A stretch of 64,000 bases of DNA, from assembly GCF_002013895.1 (NCBI RefSeq), contig NZ_MAFQ01000006.1, positions 496,001 to 560,000 of the forward strand. Reading direction: 5' to 3'. The position numbers and the translations under genes are program-made. Origin of the DNA: Mycobacteroides franklinii. Lineage in GTDB: Bacteria > Actinomycetota > Actinomycetes > Mycobacteriales > Mycobacteriaceae. Shown here piece after piece: positions 11,074 to 21,075 of this stretch (positions within the stretch are counted from its first letter, which is position 1; the number at the start of each line of letters is the position of its first letter). The notes beneath the pieces were generated by a model. That model was given only the letters and a program-made list of their open reading frames with translations, was not told the origin of the DNA and ran no database searches.

Positions 11074-11081
11074 GGAACGTA

Positions 11082-11426
11082 CTAGTTGGCCGCGTTGAAC
11101 GCGTCGACAACTTCAGCCGGAATGCGGCCACGCGATGACACATTGTGCCCGTTCTTACGCGCCCACTCCCGGATCGCCGCACTCTGCTCGCGATCAATGC
11201 TGGCACGGCCACGAGTCGAGCCCGAACTCCCCCGCCCCCGGCGACGTCCGCTGACACGACGCGCGTGTTCAACCCATGTAGCGAGCTGATTACGCAGCTT
11301 CTCCGCATTCTTGGAAGAAAGGTCGATCTCGTAAGTCACACCGTCAACACCGAATTCAACAGTCTCGTCGGCAGGCGCTTCGCCATCGACGTCGTCGACA
11401 AGCGTGACGGTGACCTTCTTAGCCAT
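11082..11426 (-). CDS. lsr2: nucleoid-associated protein Lsr2
   Basis: A 114-residue histone-like protein. The N-terminal half ([12 protein letters not shown] onwards) forms the dimerisation domain. A basic Arg/Gly/Ser-rich linker follows (about 58-75). The C-terminal DNA-binding domain carries the AT-hook-like R-G-R at residues 99-101. Lsr2 coats AT-rich DNA and silences transferred genes. In the abscessus group it also affects colony morphology. The start has AAGGA upstream. It sits between lysS and clpC1 as in other mycobacteria. Confidence 0.97.
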   Translation of the reverse strand: MAKKVTVTLVDDVDGEAPADETVEFGVDGVTYEIDLSSKNAEKLRNQLATWVEHARRVSGRRRGRGSSGSTRGRASIDREQSAAIREWARKNGHNVSSRGRIPAEVVDAFNAAN

Positions 11427-11589
11427 TCCTTTTTTCCTTCCAAATGCGGAACCCCCGTTGGTCCACCTCAAACATGCCACGGATTGCCGCAAAGTTCAAC
11501 ATACCCGCAAGGCTGCGCGTGTTCGGCTCAAGGCAAGCCTTTCACTACACTCATAGTTGAAAAGTGTGACAAAAATTCGGACGCGTAGA

Positions 11590-13092
11590 TCAGAGTGCGG
11601 GTCTGACAATCGGGAACAAGATCGTTTCTCGAATTCCCAACCCGGTAAGCGCCATCAACAACCGGTCAATACCCATCCCGGTTCCGGCGGCCGGCGGCAT
11701 CGCGTGCTCCATCGCCCCGAGGAAATCCTCATCCAGACTCATGGCCTCGTCATCACCGGCAGCCGCCAATCGCGCCTGGTCAACGAATCTTTCACGCTGA
11801 ATGACCGGGTCGATCAGCTCCGAGTATCCGGTTGCCAATTCGAAGCCACGCACATACAAATCCCACTTCTCGGTCACACCGGCGATACTGCGGTGCTGAC
11901 GGGTCAACGGAGCCGTCTCAACTGGGAAATCCCTGACAAAAGTCGGCGCGAACATTTTATCGCCGACCTGGTGTTCCCACAGTTCCTCGATCAGTTTTCC
12001 GTGCCCGTAACCGCGGTCGGTGGGAATCTCGGCGCCCACCCGATCTGCGATCTTCCATAGCGCGGCAACCGGCGTATCAGGCGTGATCTCCTCGCCAAGA
12101 GCCGCAGACAACGACGGATACATTTCCACCGTTGTCCACTCACCATCCAAGTCGTAGGTAGATCCATCCGGCAACGTCACCTGCCGGGTGCCCATTGCAT
12201 CGTCGGCTACCTCTTGGATGAGCTCACGGATCATTGTCGCGGCGGTGTCGTATGTGCCGTAGGTCTCGTATGTTTCCAACATCACGAATTCGGGGGAATG
12301 TGTGGAATCCGCACCTTCATTTCGGAAAACTCTGTTGAGTTCGAAAATCTTGTCGAAACCACCAACAAGTGCCCTTTTCAGGAAAAGTTCCGGTGCAATA
12401 CGCAGATACAGGTCCATATCAAGCGCGTTTGAATGCGTAATGAACGGGCGCGCCGCAGCACCTCCTGCGAGGGTCTGCAAGATCGGCGTCTCCAGCTCCA
12501 AGAAATCACGCCGGTGCAGCGCATCACGAATAGCGCGCATCACCGCGACACGCTGCCGCGCGGTCTGCCGCGCCTCTGGGCGCACGATGAGGTCAACGTA
12601 GCGCTGGCGCACTCTGGTCTCTTCGGACATCTCCTTGTGAGCAACGGGCAGCGGGCGGAGGGACTTCGACGCCATCTGCCAGCCGTCCGCCAAGACACTC
12701 AGCTCGCCGCGACGCGAGCTGATGACCTCACCGTGCACAAATACGATGTCGCCGAGATCCACGTCGGTCTTCCAGTCGGCGAGCGACTGTTCGCCGACGC
12801 CCGCCAGACTGATCATCACCTGTAGCGAGGTGCCGTCGCCCTCCTGAAGCGTCGCGAAACAGAGCTTGCCGGTGTTGCGGGAGAAGATGACCCGGCCCGA
12901 GACGCCCACCAGCACGCCGGTGCTGGTGTCGGTTTCCAGATCCGCGTAGGCATCTCGGATCTGCTTGAGGCTGTGGGTTCTGGGCACCTCCACCGGATAC
13001 GGCTGGGTACCTTCGGCGAGCAGCTTCTCGCGCTTGGCCTGCCGGATGCGAAATTGTTCCGGCAAGCTGGTCTGCGCGTCAGGATCAGTCAC
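11590..13092 (-). CDS. lysS: lysyl-tRNA synthetase (class II)
   Basis: A 500-residue class II aminoacyl-tRNA synthetase. It has an N-terminal OB-fold anticodon-binding domain (about 50-165), motif 2 in [14 protein letters not shown], and motif 3 [13 protein letters not shown] close to the C-terminus. It charges tRNA-Lys in the cytosol. Length is normal for the family. It is 54 bp downstream of coaX and probably shares the pan/coaX transcript. Confidence 0.97.
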   Translation of the reverse strand: MTDPDAQTSLPEQFRIRQAKREKLLAEGTQPYPVEVPRTHSLKQIRDAYADLETDTSTGVLVGVSGRVIFSRNTGKLCFATLQEGDGTSLQVMISLAGVGEQSLADWKTDVDLGDIVFVHGEVISSRRGELSVLADGWQMASKSLRPLPVAHKEMSEETRVRQRYVDLIVRPEARQTARQRVAVMRAIRDALHRRDFLELETPILQTLAGGAAARPFITHSNALDMDLYLRIAPELFLKRALVGGFDKIFELNRVFRNEGADSTHSPEFVMLETYETYGTYDTAATMIRELIQEVADDAMGTRQVTLPDGSTYDLDGEWTTVEMYPSLSAALGEEITPDTPVAALWKIADRVGAEIPTDRGYGHGKLIEELWEHQVGDKMFAPTFVRDFPVETAPLTRQHRSIAGVTEKWDLYVRGFELATGYSELIDPVIQRERFVDQARLAAAGDDEAMSLDEDFLGAMEHAMPPAAGTGMGIDRLLMALTGLGIRETILFPIVRPAL

Positions 13093-13146
13093 GTCTCGGC
13101 AGCTTAGCGGTACTGCTTCGCCCGTACGATTCTGTTTAGTTTGTAC

Positions 13147-13962
13147 CTACCTGGTCGCTCGCGTCTTACCGCGCTGGTCAGCGCGGTTGCGTTCGTACAC
13201 CAGCGCCAAACCGTCGAGTGTGAGGTGCTCCTCATAGCGGTCGACGGTGTTGATCTCGGGCAGGATCAACGGTGCGGTGTGGCCGGTGGCCACCACCGTC
13301 ACTCCGGTGCCACCGAAGCCGTCGATATCGCGACGCACCCGCCCCACCAGTCCATCCACCAATCCGGCGAACCCGAAAACCGCTCCGGACTGCATGCACT
13401 CGACCGTGTTCTTTCCGACGACAGAGCGCGGGCGGGTCAGCTCCACCCTGCGCAGGGCGGCGCTGCGAGCGGCGGCAGCATCGGAAGACACCTGCACACC
13501 TGGTGCGATCGCTCCCCCGAGAAACTCTCCCTTGGCCGACACCACATCCACACAAATCGAGGACCCGAAATCCACCACGATGCACGCGGAACCGAATCTA
13601 TGATGTGCGGCAAGGCAATTGACGATACGGTCGGCGCCTACCTCTTTGGGATTGTCCACCAGAAGCGGCAGTCCGGTGCGCACGCCGGGCTCGATCAGCA
13701 CCTGCGGAACCGATGACCAGTACTGGTCGAACATCCCGCGCATTTCGTGCAATACGGAAGGCACGGTGGAAAGTGCCGCAACTCCGGTAAGCGTCTCGCT
13801 GTCGTCGCCGATCAGTCCGTCGATGGTGAGTGCCAGCTCGTCGGCGGTGATCTCGGGCTCGGTGCGAATCCGCCAGTGCTGAACGACCTTGGCGTGCTCG
13901 CCCGTCCCGGAGACCAGCCCCAACACGGTGTGGGTGTTGCGTACGTCGATGGCCAACAGCAC
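13147..13962 (-). CDS. coaX: type III pantothenate kinase
   Basis: A 271-residue ASKHA-fold kinase catalysing the first CoA step, pantothenate to 4-phosphopantothenate. Visible motifs are the phosphate loop DVRNTHT (6-12), the pantothenate-side block GADRIVN and the second phosphate motif DFGSS. Mycobacteria also carry a type I CoaA elsewhere, and CoaX activity in the genus is debated. It starts two bases after the panD stop, giving a compact panC-panD-coaX operon. Confidence 0.93.
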   Translation of the reverse strand: MLLAIDVRNTHTVLGLVSGTGEHAKVVQHWRIRTEPEITADELALTIDGLIGDDSETLTGVAALSTVPSVLHEMRGMFDQYWSSVPQVLIEPGVRTGLPLLVDNPKEVGADRIVNCLAAHHRFGSACIVVDFGSSICVDVVSAKGEFLGGAIAPGVQVSSDAAAARSAALRRVELTRPRSVVGKNTVECMQSGAVFGFAGLVDGLVGRVRRDIDGFGGTGVTVVATGHTAPLILPEINTVDRYEEHLTLDGLALVYERNRADQRGKTRATR

Positions 13963-13964
13963 GG

Positions 13965-14387
13965 CTACACCAGACCGCGCGGCGACACCAAGCCGAAGTT
14001 TTCGGGCACGTAGGCCGGGTCGCCGCCGTGCTCACCCAGATCGACCTGTTTGTTGTCCGAGTCGACGAATACCACTCGCGGCGTGAAGGCGCGGGCCTCC
14101 TGATCGCTCATCACGCCGTAGGCAATGATGATCACCAGGTCCCCCGGATGTACCAGATGTGCTGCAGCACCGTTGATCCCAATGACACCGCTGCCACGCG
14201 TACCGGTAATCGCGTAGGTCTCCAGCCGGGTACCGTTGTCGATGTCGACGATGGTGACCTGCTCACCCTCCAGCAGGTCCGCCGCTTCCATGAGATCGGG
14301 GTCGATAGTGACCGAGCCGACATAGTGCAGGTCGGCATGCGTCACGGTGGCGCGATGGATCTTTGACTTCATCATCGTGCGGAACAT
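13965..14387 (-). CDS. panD: aspartate 1-decarboxylase proenzyme
   Basis: A 140-residue pyruvoyl enzyme that makes beta-alanine from L-aspartate. The self-cleavage site Gly24-Ser25 (YVGSVTID) is intact, and Ser25 becomes the pyruvoyl group. The loop [10 protein letters not shown] near residue 60 is also conserved. PanD is a pyrazinoic-acid target in mycobacteria. It lies 12 bp downstream of panC, the enzyme that uses its product. Confidence 0.97.
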   Translation of the reverse strand: MFRTMMKSKIHRATVTHADLHYVGSVTIDPDLMEAADLLEGEQVTIVDIDNGTRLETYAITGTRGSGVIGINGAAAHLVHPGDLVIIIAYGVMSDQEARAFTPRVVFVDSDNKQVDLGEHGGDPAYVPENFGLVSPRGLV

Positions 14388-14399
14388 CAGATCCTCCAG

Positions 14400-15332
14400 T
14401 CAGTTTCGCCAGGGTAGTTCGTGATCAGGGTCCGACGGCACCGCCGGTCCGATCTCGACGGGAACGTTGTCCAACAGCCGAGTGGCCCCCAGCTTGGCCG
14501 CCACCAGCATCCGACCGGGCCCATGTGCGGGGGCGGGGCCCAGATCGGCGCCGCGCACTTCGAGGTAATCCACCTCGATCGCCGGTACCTCATCGAGCAC
14601 CGCGCGGGCCGCATCCAACGCCGCCTCCGTACCCGCCGAGGCTGAATAGATTCCGGCGAGGAGTGCGGCAGATAACGCACCTGCCTGCTCACGATGCTCG
14701 TCGCTGAGGTATACGTTCCGCGAGGACATCGCCAGTCCGTCCGCCTCACGAACGATCGGCACCGCGTCGATCCGAGTCTTGACGTTGAGATCGGCAACCA
14801 TCTGCCGGATGAGCACCAGCTGCTGGTAATCCTTCTCACCGAAGTACGCCCGGTCGGGCGCGATGATCTGCAGCAGCTTGAGTACCACCGTCAGCATCCC
14901 GGCGAAATGCGTTGGCCGGGAGGCACCCTCAAGCTCGGCACCGAGCGGTCCGGGCTGGACGGTAGTGCGTTGACCTTGGGGATACATCGCCTCCACGCTC
15001 GGCGCGAACACCAGCTCCACGCCTTCCTCGCGCAATTTCTCTACGTCGGAATCCAGCGTGCGGGGATAGGCATCGAGGTCCTCCCCGGCGCCAAATTGCA
15101 AGGGGTTGACGAAGATCGACACCACGACCACCGCGCCGGGCACCTTGCGAGCATGCCGGACCAACGTCAGGTGGCCCTCATGTAACGCACCCATGGTCGG
15201 CACCAGCATGACCCGGCGTCCGGTATGCCGCAACGCCTTGGACACGTCGTACATGGTGCCTGGATCGTGGTGAACCGTGAGTTCTCCACGAAGGTAGCCC
15301 TTCGGCCCCTTCTGTCCGTACAAACTCGTCAT
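14400..15332 (-). CDS. panC: pantoate--beta-alanine ligase
   Basis: A 310-residue adenylate-forming ligase joining pantoate and beta-alanine to give pantothenate. It retains the nucleotide motif [10 protein letters not shown], the pantoate-side FVNPLQF and the loop FGEKDYQQL. Length matches the mycobacterial enzyme. A ribosome-binding-like AGGTAAAGG precedes the ATG. It is 20 bp downstream of a Rossmann-fold gene and is followed by panD and coaX. Confidence 0.97.
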   Translation of the reverse strand: MTSLYGQKGPKGYLRGELTVHHDPGTMYDVSKALRHTGRRVMLVPTMGALHEGHLTLVRHARKVPGAVVVVSIFVNPLQFGAGEDLDAYPRTLDSDVEKLREEGVELVFAPSVEAMYPQGQRTTVQPGPLGAELEGASRPTHFAGMLTVVLKLLQIIAPDRAYFGEKDYQQLVLIRQMVADLNVKTRIDAVPIVREADGLAMSSRNVYLSDEHREQAGALSAALLAGIYSASAGTEAALDAARAVLDEVPAIEVDYLEVRGADLGPAPAHGPGRMLVAAKLGATRLLDNVPVEIGPAVPSDPDHELPWRN

Positions 15333-15352
15333 CTCAGTGCCTTTACCTTGCC

Positions 15353-16333
15353 TTAGCCAGCATCTCGGGGTTCCAGTGCGGCGAAAACCGATTTGGGGGC
15401 GTGCGCGCGCTGCGCCGTCCTACGCGCGTCGCAACGGTAGGCCTCGGCCAACGCCGGGTCTGTCTCGGCGAGCGCCTCGAGATGGCGCCCAATGGCGGCA
15501 CCGTCTCCCCGCGCCACCGGGCCGGTCAGGGCCGCCTGCCCGCGATCCAGCGCGTTGTTGACGGCGGCACGCACCAGCGGCGCCAGCATCCGTTCGGGCA
15601 GCCCGCCCGGTCCGTCACCAATTGTCTCCTGTCCCAACAGCTCCTGTCCCCAGAGCGCGGAGCGCAACGCCTCAACCGCATCCAGCACCAGGGTCACCAC
15701 ATGGTTGCTTCCGTGTGCCAGCGCCGCGTGATAGAGGGTGCGGGCATCCTCACGCACGCGCACCGGTTCGCCGCCGATCTCCAGCACCAGGGCCGTACCG
15801 ATGGCGTAGCCGGTCTCATCTGCAGCAGTAATTCCAAAGCAGGAGTTGGGAAGTCGTTCGATGTCCTCATCGCCGCCGGCAAAGGTCATGGCCGGATGAA
15901 TGGCCAGCGGGACGCACCCGAGGGCGGTCAGCGGTTCCAGGATCGCAATGCCGTTGGCGCCCGAGGTGTGCACCACGATCGTTCCGGGCCGCACCGAACC
16001 GGTGGCGGCAAGCCCCGAGACCAGTGCCGCCAACTCATGGTCCGGCACCGCGAGGATCAACAGCTCGGCGCGCGGAGCTACTTCTTGGGCGGGCAGTACC
16101 TGACTTTCCGGCAGCCGCCGCTCAGCACGTCGTCGCGAAGTATCGGATACCGCGCTGCAGGCGACGACGAAGTGCCCGGCCGTCTCCAGCGCGACGCCCA
16201 GCGCGGTGCCGACGCGACCGGCAGAAATGATTCCGACGGCCAGGCGGGCTGGCCGCATGCCGTCCAGCGGGCCGCCGGATTGGTCACCCGAACGGTTCCC
16301 GGCTGGGCCATCGACATCGAAAGCCTCAGACAT
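15353..16333 (-). CDS. Rossmann-like DUF2520 protein, possible pantoate-pathway reductase
   Basis: A 326-residue NAD(P)-binding protein with the dinucleotide loop [13 protein letters not shown] (about 34-46), followed by a 6PGDH-like helical C-terminal half containing [11 protein letters not shown]. This is the Rossmann-like/DUF2520 architecture. It heads the panC-panD-coaX operon as Rv3603c does in M. tuberculosis. Ketopantoate reductase is the pantothenate step not otherwise seen here, so a KPR-like role is attractive. That is inference from context and fold. Confidence 0.82.
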   Translation of the reverse strand: MSEAFDVDGPAGNRSGDQSGGPLDGMRPARLAVGIISAGRVGTALGVALETAGHFVVACSAVSDTSRRRAERRLPESQVLPAQEVAPRAELLILAVPDHELAALVSGLAATGSVRPGTIVVHTSGANGIAILEPLTALGCVPLAIHPAMTFAGGDEDIERLPNSCFGITAADETGYAIGTALVLEIGGEPVRVREDARTLYHAALAHGSNHVVTLVLDAVEALRSALWGQELLGQETIGDGPGGLPERMLAPLVRAAVNNALDRGQAALTGPVARGDGAAIGRHLEALAETDPALAEAYRCDARRTAQRAHAPKSVFAALEPRDAG

Positions 16334-16487
16334 GCTGAACGAGACACCTCGCAGATTAGATACGTTCCAGTCCTGCTGCGCAGGTACCGGACGGTCACCA
16401 GCAGAGTAATCCCCGGGCTGCGCTATCGGCAGAGGCCTGGGCCGTTAGATTGCTCACTTTCACGCACGGTGACGAAATCCGGCTACA

Positions 16488-17972
16488 TCAGTCCTCACGG
16501 CGACGCCGACGGCCGCCACTGGACTCCGAAGGATCGCTCTGCATACGTCCCAGGAGGTCGGCGACCGAAAAGCCGCCGGTGTCCTCCGCGCGACGCCGAC
16601 CACGGGTTTCTTCAGATTCCTCGGGCTCCGGGGCCCGACGCTTTCCACGCTTCTCCTCCGGCTCCGGGTCCGGCTCTGGCGCGCGGTGACCGCCCGAGCT
16701 CTCCGGATAGCTCGGCTGTTCGGGCGCCGGGGGTGGCGGATAAGACGGCTCGGGTGCCCAATGCCCCCCGCCTGCGGTCTCGGGTGCGGCCGGTGCCTGG
16801 TGACGTGACGGAACTCCGGAGTGGCGGCCGCCGCCCGCGGGTTCGGCCGGATATGGGCCTGAGGGTGCTGCAGGTTCGCTGGCGGCCCAATTGCTGCCGG
16901 TCGTTCCGGGAGGTAGCCACTGGCCCTCGGCGGGTGCCGGTGCCCAGGCACTGGGGGGCGGTGGCGGGGGTGCGTTCCATTCCTGCGGCGGTGCGTTCCA
17001 CGCAGGGTGGGGCGCAGGTTGCTCGGGCGGGGCCATCGGTACAGGCACCGGGTCCCAGTCCTCACCGTCGGCCGCCGCATCCCAATCCTCTTGCCTGGCA
17101 GCCCAATATGCTTGTTGCGGGGACTCCGCGGCCGGCGCGGGCGCCGGGAACTGCGGTTGATGCCCGGGCATCGGAGGCTGTGCCACATACGGTTCGGGTT
17201 GCGGACGCCAATGCGTCCCCGAAGACACCGGCTGCTGATACGGCTCGGGCTCGTGAGGTTGAGCGGCCCCGTAGTACGGAGGTGCCGGATAGGGCGGCGT
17301 CGGTGGCGCTTCGTCCTCGTGATGAGGATCTTCGGCGACATCGATGATCGGGTACTCCGATGTCCGCCCGTCCTCCTCGACCGCGGTGACATCTTGATAT
17401 TCGGCCGCAGGAGCAGGTTCCGACTCGCGCACGGAACGGGTGAACGCGGCAGCGTTCGTGTTCGATACGGGCTGCGGCTCCGCCCCGGGCCAGGGGCCCA
17501 GCGCGCGAATCGGGTCGTGCTCGATCGCTGGGCGGTCACTGAGGTCGGTATTGAAGAGGATCTCCAGATTGGTGCGCAATGCGGCGAGCTCGGCCCGCAG
17601 CGTCGCAATCTCGTCCGCGGCCTGCGCCTCGATCTCCCCCGCCAGCTGCTGGCGCAGCTTGCTCTCGACCGTCAGCTCGTACTCGCGTCGTGCCGAGATC
17701 TCCCGCTCCAATTGCAGGTCGTAGACGAGCTTCTGGTCGCGAACCTTGGCTTGATCGGTATCGCTCTGCCGACGGTAGGTCAGTGCGGCGAACGACGCGA
17801 TGACTGCAGCCCATAGCGCCAGCAACAAGCCGACGCGCAAATAGATGGCCTTATCGGTGAAAACCAGCGCAATCCCGGACCCGATAGCCAACACCAGCAA
17901 CGCGGTCAGCAACGCCCATCCGGGGCGTCGACTGCCACGCCGGGGCTTCGCCGCACGGGTGGGCATCGTCAT
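16488..17972 (-). CDS. DUF6779-type membrane protein with coiled coil and Pro-rich tail
   Basis: A 494-residue protein. A basic N-terminus is followed by two transmembrane helices (about 18-38 and 45-65), a charged coiled coil (about 70-140), and a very long Pro/Ala/Glu-rich low-complexity tail (about 190-490) full of PEP/PP repeats. The C-terminus is basic (GGRRRRRED). It corresponds to Rv3604c. The layout suggests a membrane-anchored scaffold, perhaps in the divisome or envelope. That is a guess from shape alone. Confidence 0.78.
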   Translation of the reverse strand: MTMPTRAAKPRRGSRRPGWALLTALLVLAIGSGIALVFTDKAIYLRVGLLLALWAAVIASFAALTYRRQSDTDQAKVRDQKLVYDLQLEREISARREYELTVESKLRQQLAGEIEAQAADEIATLRAELAALRTNLEILFNTDLSDRPAIEHDPIRALGPWPGAEPQPVSNTNAAAFTRSVRESEPAPAAEYQDVTAVEEDGRTSEYPIIDVAEDPHHEDEAPPTPPYPAPPYYGAAQPHEPEPYQQPVSSGTHWRPQPEPYVAQPPMPGHQPQFPAPAPAAESPQQAYWAARQEDWDAAADGEDWDPVPVPMAPPEQPAPHPAWNAPPQEWNAPPPPPPSAWAPAPAEGQWLPPGTTGSNWAASEPAAPSGPYPAEPAGGGRHSGVPSRHQAPAAPETAGGGHWAPEPSYPPPPAPEQPSYPESSGGHRAPEPDPEPEEKRGKRRAPEPEESEETRGRRRAEDTGGFSVADLLGRMQSDPSESSGGRRRRRED

Positions 17973-18042
17973 GGAGGTGACTGTACCTGGACAGCGCAGT
18001 GTGCTGGCCGACCTCGAATCGGCGATTCGACATGCGTGGGTG

Positions 18043-18510
18043 CTATCTGGCGGGGGTCGCGGGCGGGTCTGGCGGCGACTTACAGCAATGCTGGAGCCAC
18101 AGCCCGGCGACGACGAGCGTCAGCGCACATCCGGTGGCGATCACCACACCAAGGGTGTCCGCGGCGGCCGCGGCCAGATGCGCGCGCCGCGGCAGGATGT
18201 AGACGAGCATCGCCATCCACCATCCGGTCATCAGCGTGCCGAGCCACGCCGACGCCTTCGCGACCACAACCGAACGCGCCACCACAAGCGCGGGCAAACG
18301 TCCGGTGCCGACTCCGATCTGACCGTGGTTGACCTTGCTACGGATGTAGAACGCCCACCCGCCTTCGGCGATCGCCAGTACCAACAGCGAAACGCCGGCA
18401 AGCAACGGGATCGGCGGCAGAGAGCCGTAGGCCATCAACACAAAGAAATAGCCGAGGATCGCCGTCACCGTGCCCGCGATCAGCAGATCGCGGATCCGGG
18501 TGGTTCCCAC
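18043..18510 (-). CDS. DUF3180 membrane protein
   Basis: A 155-residue protein with four predicted membrane helices, typical of DUF3180 (Rv3605c type). The GTG start overlaps the folK stop, so it is translated as part of the folate operon. No catalytic motif is visible. Its conserved position after folK across mycobacteria suggests a link to that operon, but the function is unknown. Confidence 0.8.
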   Translation of the reverse strand: MGTTRIRDLLIAGTVTAILGYFFVLMAYGSLPPIPLLAGVSLLVLAIAEGGWAFYIRSKVNHGQIGVGTGRLPALVVARSVVVAKASAWLGTLMTGWWMAMLVYILPRRAHLAAAAADTLGVVIATGCALTLVVAGLWLQHCCKSPPDPPATPAR

Positions 18511-19031
18511 TACGTCACCGGACCGGTCAGGGCGTCATCGACCCGTCGCACACCCTCACGTTCGGCCGCGTCCAGCCCGGCCAGCAGGTCGGATACCGGG
18601 CGGACCCGGCCCGCTACGGTCAGCTCCGCACCGGGATCCAATGCCAGCCAGGGCACCAACACGAACGCGCGTTGATGCGCGCGCGGGTGCGGCAGCGTCA
18701 GATCCGGGTCATCGGAAAGGATCTCGGTGCCAGCGGCAGCTTGCCTGCAGCTGATCACATCGACATCGAGAGTCCTGGGGCCCCACCGCTCCGTGCGCAC
18801 TCGCTGCGCGGATTGCTCCAGGCGGTGCGCCATCGCGAGCCACTCGCGAGGCTCACACCCGTCCGCGATGACGACAGCATTGAAGAAATCCGGCTGCGGA
18901 ACCGGCCCCCACGGTGCGGTCTGGTACACCGGCGACACGCCAACCACATCCGCGCCCAGCGCGTCCACTACCGATTGCAGGTGCGCGAGCCTGTCACCAA
19001 GGTTGGATCCGACGGAAAGCACGGCACGCAC
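18510..19031 (-). CDS. folK: HPPK (2-amino-4-hydroxy-6-hydroxymethyldihydropteridine diphosphokinase)
   Basis: A 173-residue HPPK that transfers pyrophosphate from ATP to 6-hydroxymethyl-dihydropterin. Conserved elements are LSVGSNLGDR at the N-terminus, the pterin/ATP block RWGPRTLDVDVI (with the two catalytic Asp) and LPHPRAHQRAFVL. It starts at a GTG two bases after the folB stop and overlaps the next start. It acts between folB and folP in the same operon. Confidence 0.96.
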   Translation of the reverse strand: MRAVLSVGSNLGDRLAHLQSVVDALGADVVGVSPVYQTAPWGPVPQPDFFNAVVIADGCEPREWLAMAHRLEQSAQRVRTERWGPRTLDVDVISCRQAAAGTEILSDDPDLTLPHPRAHQRAFVLVPWLALDPGAELTVAGRVRPVSDLLAGLDAAEREGVRRVDDALTGPVT

Positions 19032-19033
19032 TG

Positions 19034-19414
19034 CTACTGAGCCCCGGACCGGGATCGCCGGGATCGGCGGGCCACCACCGCCACATCGCTGAATGTCAAC
19101 GGAATTGGCGCATTCGGCTTGTGCACCACCGCCTCCACCGCATGCACGCGAGAATCGGTCATCACGTCTTCGGCGATAGCACCCGCGACTGATTCGATGA
19201 GATTGCGCGGCGGCCCTGCCACGATCGCGGCCGCGCGCTGAGCCAGATCTCCATAGTCAAACGTGTCGGCCAGCTCATCGGTGGTCGCGGCGGTATCAAG
19301 GTCGATCCAGACGGTGACATCGACCGAGAACTCCTGACCGTCGCGGCGCTCGTGCTCAAAAACTCCGTGATAGCCAAAGACTTTCAGGCCGCGCAACTCG
19401 ATACGGTCGGTCAT
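19034..19414 (-). CDS. folB: dihydroneopterin aldolase
   Basis: A 126-residue enzyme with the family opening [16 protein letters not shown] and the active-site block [11 protein letters not shown]. The late Lys in VVHKPNAPI matches the catalytic lysine. It splits dihydroneopterin to 6-hydroxymethyl-dihydropterin and glycolaldehyde. The ATG overlaps the folP stop (ATGA), so it is translationally coupled. Confidence 0.96.
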   Translation of the reverse strand: MTDRIELRGLKVFGYHGVFEHERRDGQEFSVDVTVWIDLDTAATTDELADTFDYGDLAQRAAAIVAGPPRNLIESVAGAIAEDVMTDSRVHAVEAVVHKPNAPIPLTFSDVAVVARRSRRSRSGAQ

Positions 19415-20463
19415 TTCTTTGCGCCCTTGGTGCCACGCTGCGCAACCTCACGACGCCACTTGCCACCCGCGGTCTTACTGGGCTCGGGGCGCACCGTCCG
19501 CACCGTCACCTCGGTGGTCACCTCGTCCGGTGCGGTGATCGTGGGGGTGGGCTCCGGCGTGGGCTGCGGTTCCGGCGAGGTTGCCTGTTGACTTTCTTCC
19601 TCGTCTTCCTCAACGGTTTCGGCACCCCCGGTTTCCCAGGCGCGCACCACCTTGAGCGCATCCATGGACGCGGTCACGTCATGCACGCGCACACCCCACA
19701 CCTCGTGCAGCGCGCCCAGCGCGGTAATGACGGCGGTTGCGGTTTCACGCCCGTCTGGGGGCCGCTCCACACCCTTCAAATCGGTAAGCAGCGAGCCCAG
19801 GAACCGCTTCCGGGACGCACCGATCAGGATCGGGTAGCCCAGCTCCTGCAGATCAGGGATCGACTGCAGCAGCAGCCAGTTGTGGTGCGCGGTCTTGGCG
19901 AAACCGAGGCCGGGATCCAGGATCAGCTTTTCCGGGGCGACACCGGCCTTGATTGCGACTTCTACCGACTCCATCAGCTCACGCGAGACATCGGTGACCA
20001 CATCGCCATAGTTTCGAGTGGCCGGAGTATGTATGAAATCCTTTGAACGCCAATGCATCAGGATCCACGGCACACCCCGCTCAGCTACCAGCGGGGCCAT
20101 CTCCGGATCGGCCCGGCCACCCGAAACATCGTTGACCATGTTTGCGCCCGCGTCGATCGCGGCGGCCGCGACCTCCGCGCGCATGGTGTCCACGCTGATG
20201 TTGATCCCATGGCTGGCAAGCTCTTTGATCACCGGGATGACCCGTTGCATCTCGATCTTCTGCCTGATCGGCGCCGAGCCCGGCCGAGTCGACTGGCCGC
20301 CGACATCGATGATGTCCGCGCCGGCGGAGGCAAGTGCCAGGCCGTGCGCCACCGCGTCCGATTGCCTGACGAATTGTCCACCGTCAGAGAAGGAGTCGTC
20401 GGTAACATTGACGACTCCCAGGATATGGGTCAGTGCGGGAGTATCCGTCACGCCGGCGATCAT
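19411..20463 (-). CDS. folP: dihydropteroate synthase with an extra C-terminal tail
   Basis: A 350-residue DHPS, the sulfonamide target. It joins p-aminobenzoate to the pterin pyrophosphate in a TIM barrel. The catalytic core is complete to about residue 280: [48 protein letters not shown] and RVHDV. About 65 further residues follow. They are first acidic (EEDEEES), then Pro/Thr/Glu-rich, then basic (ending GTKGAKK). M. tuberculosis FolP1 ends near residue 280 and lacks this tail. The tail is probably disordered. It overlaps both folE and folB. Confidence 0.96.
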   Translation of the reverse strand: MIAGVTDTPALTHILGVVNVTDDSFSDGGQFVRQSDAVAHGLALASAGADIIDVGGQSTRPGSAPIRQKIEMQRVIPVIKELASHGINISVDTMRAEVAAAAIDAGANMVNDVSGGRADPEMAPLVAERGVPWILMHWRSKDFIHTPATRNYGDVVTDVSRELMESVEVAIKAGVAPEKLILDPGLGFAKTAHHNWLLLQSIPDLQELGYPILIGASRKRFLGSLLTDLKGVERPPDGRETATAVITALGALHEVWGVRVHDVTASMDALKVVRAWETGGAETVEEDEEESQQATSPEPQPTPEPTPTITAPDEVTTEVTVRTVRPEPSKTAGGKWRREVAQRGTKGAKK

Positions 20464-21074
20464 GCCCTCATCATCAGGTCGAGAACCTCAGCCCGCGAGG
20501 CCGCGTCGCTTTTGAACTGACCCCGCACCGCCGAGGTGGTAGTCGTCGCGCCGGGTTTGCGTACGCCACGCATGGCCATACACAAATGCTCGGCCTCAAC
20601 CACAACGATCACCCCACGCGGCTCCAGCTTGCGCACCAACGCGTCGGCGATCTGCGCGGTCAACCGCTCCTGCACCTGTGGCCGCTTCGCGTAAAGGTCA
20701 ACCAGGCGTGCGATTTTCGACAGCCCGGTGACCCGACCGTGTTCCCCGGGGATGTATCCGACGTGTGCGACACCGTGGAACGACACCAGATGATGCTCAC
20801 ACGTCGAGTACATCGGTATCGACTTCACCAACACCAGCTCATCGTGCTGTTCATCGAATGTGGTGTTCAGCACGGTGTCCGGATCGGTGTACAACCCGGC
20901 GAATATCTCCTGGTAGGCGCGCGCCACCCGGGCCGGGGTATCGACCAACCCGTTCCGATCCGGGTCTTCACCAACCGCATAGAGCAGTTCGCGGACCGCG
21001 GCCTCGGCACGCGCCTGATCGAAGACGTGACCGGTCGGATGGCCGTTGCGCTCGGCCGTCTCGGGCGAGTTCAT
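20460..21074 (-). CDS. folE: GTP cyclohydrolase I
   Basis: A 204-residue enzyme making dihydroneopterin triphosphate from GTP, the first folate step. Zinc ligands are visible as Cys92/His95 (STCEHHLV) and the later Cys in EHLCMAMRG. The start at 21074 is one base after the ftsH stop, and the stop overlaps the folP ATG. Length and motifs are typical. Confidence 0.96.
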   Translation of the reverse strand: MNSPETAERNGHPTGHVFDQARAEAAVRELLYAVGEDPDRNGLVDTPARVARAYQEIFAGLYTDPDTVLNTTFDEQHDELVLVKSIPMYSTCEHHLVSFHGVAHVGYIPGEHGRVTGLSKIARLVDLYAKRPQVQERLTAQIADALVRKLEPRGVIVVVEAEHLCMAMRGVRKPGATTTTSAVRGQFKSDAASRAEVLDLMMRA

Positions 21075-21075
21075 A

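Noticed and set aside
11544..11572. Possible lsr2 promoter TTGTCA-17-TGTAGT on the minus strand
   Set aside because: The -10 lacks the conserved second A, and better alternatives were not clear, so no promoter is annotated.
15401..17347. Very long plus-strand open frame opposite the DUF2520 and DUF6779 genes
   Set aside because: It is an antisense shadow in GC-rich DNA. The translation is Arg/Gly/His-rich with no domain, while both minus-strand genes are well supported.
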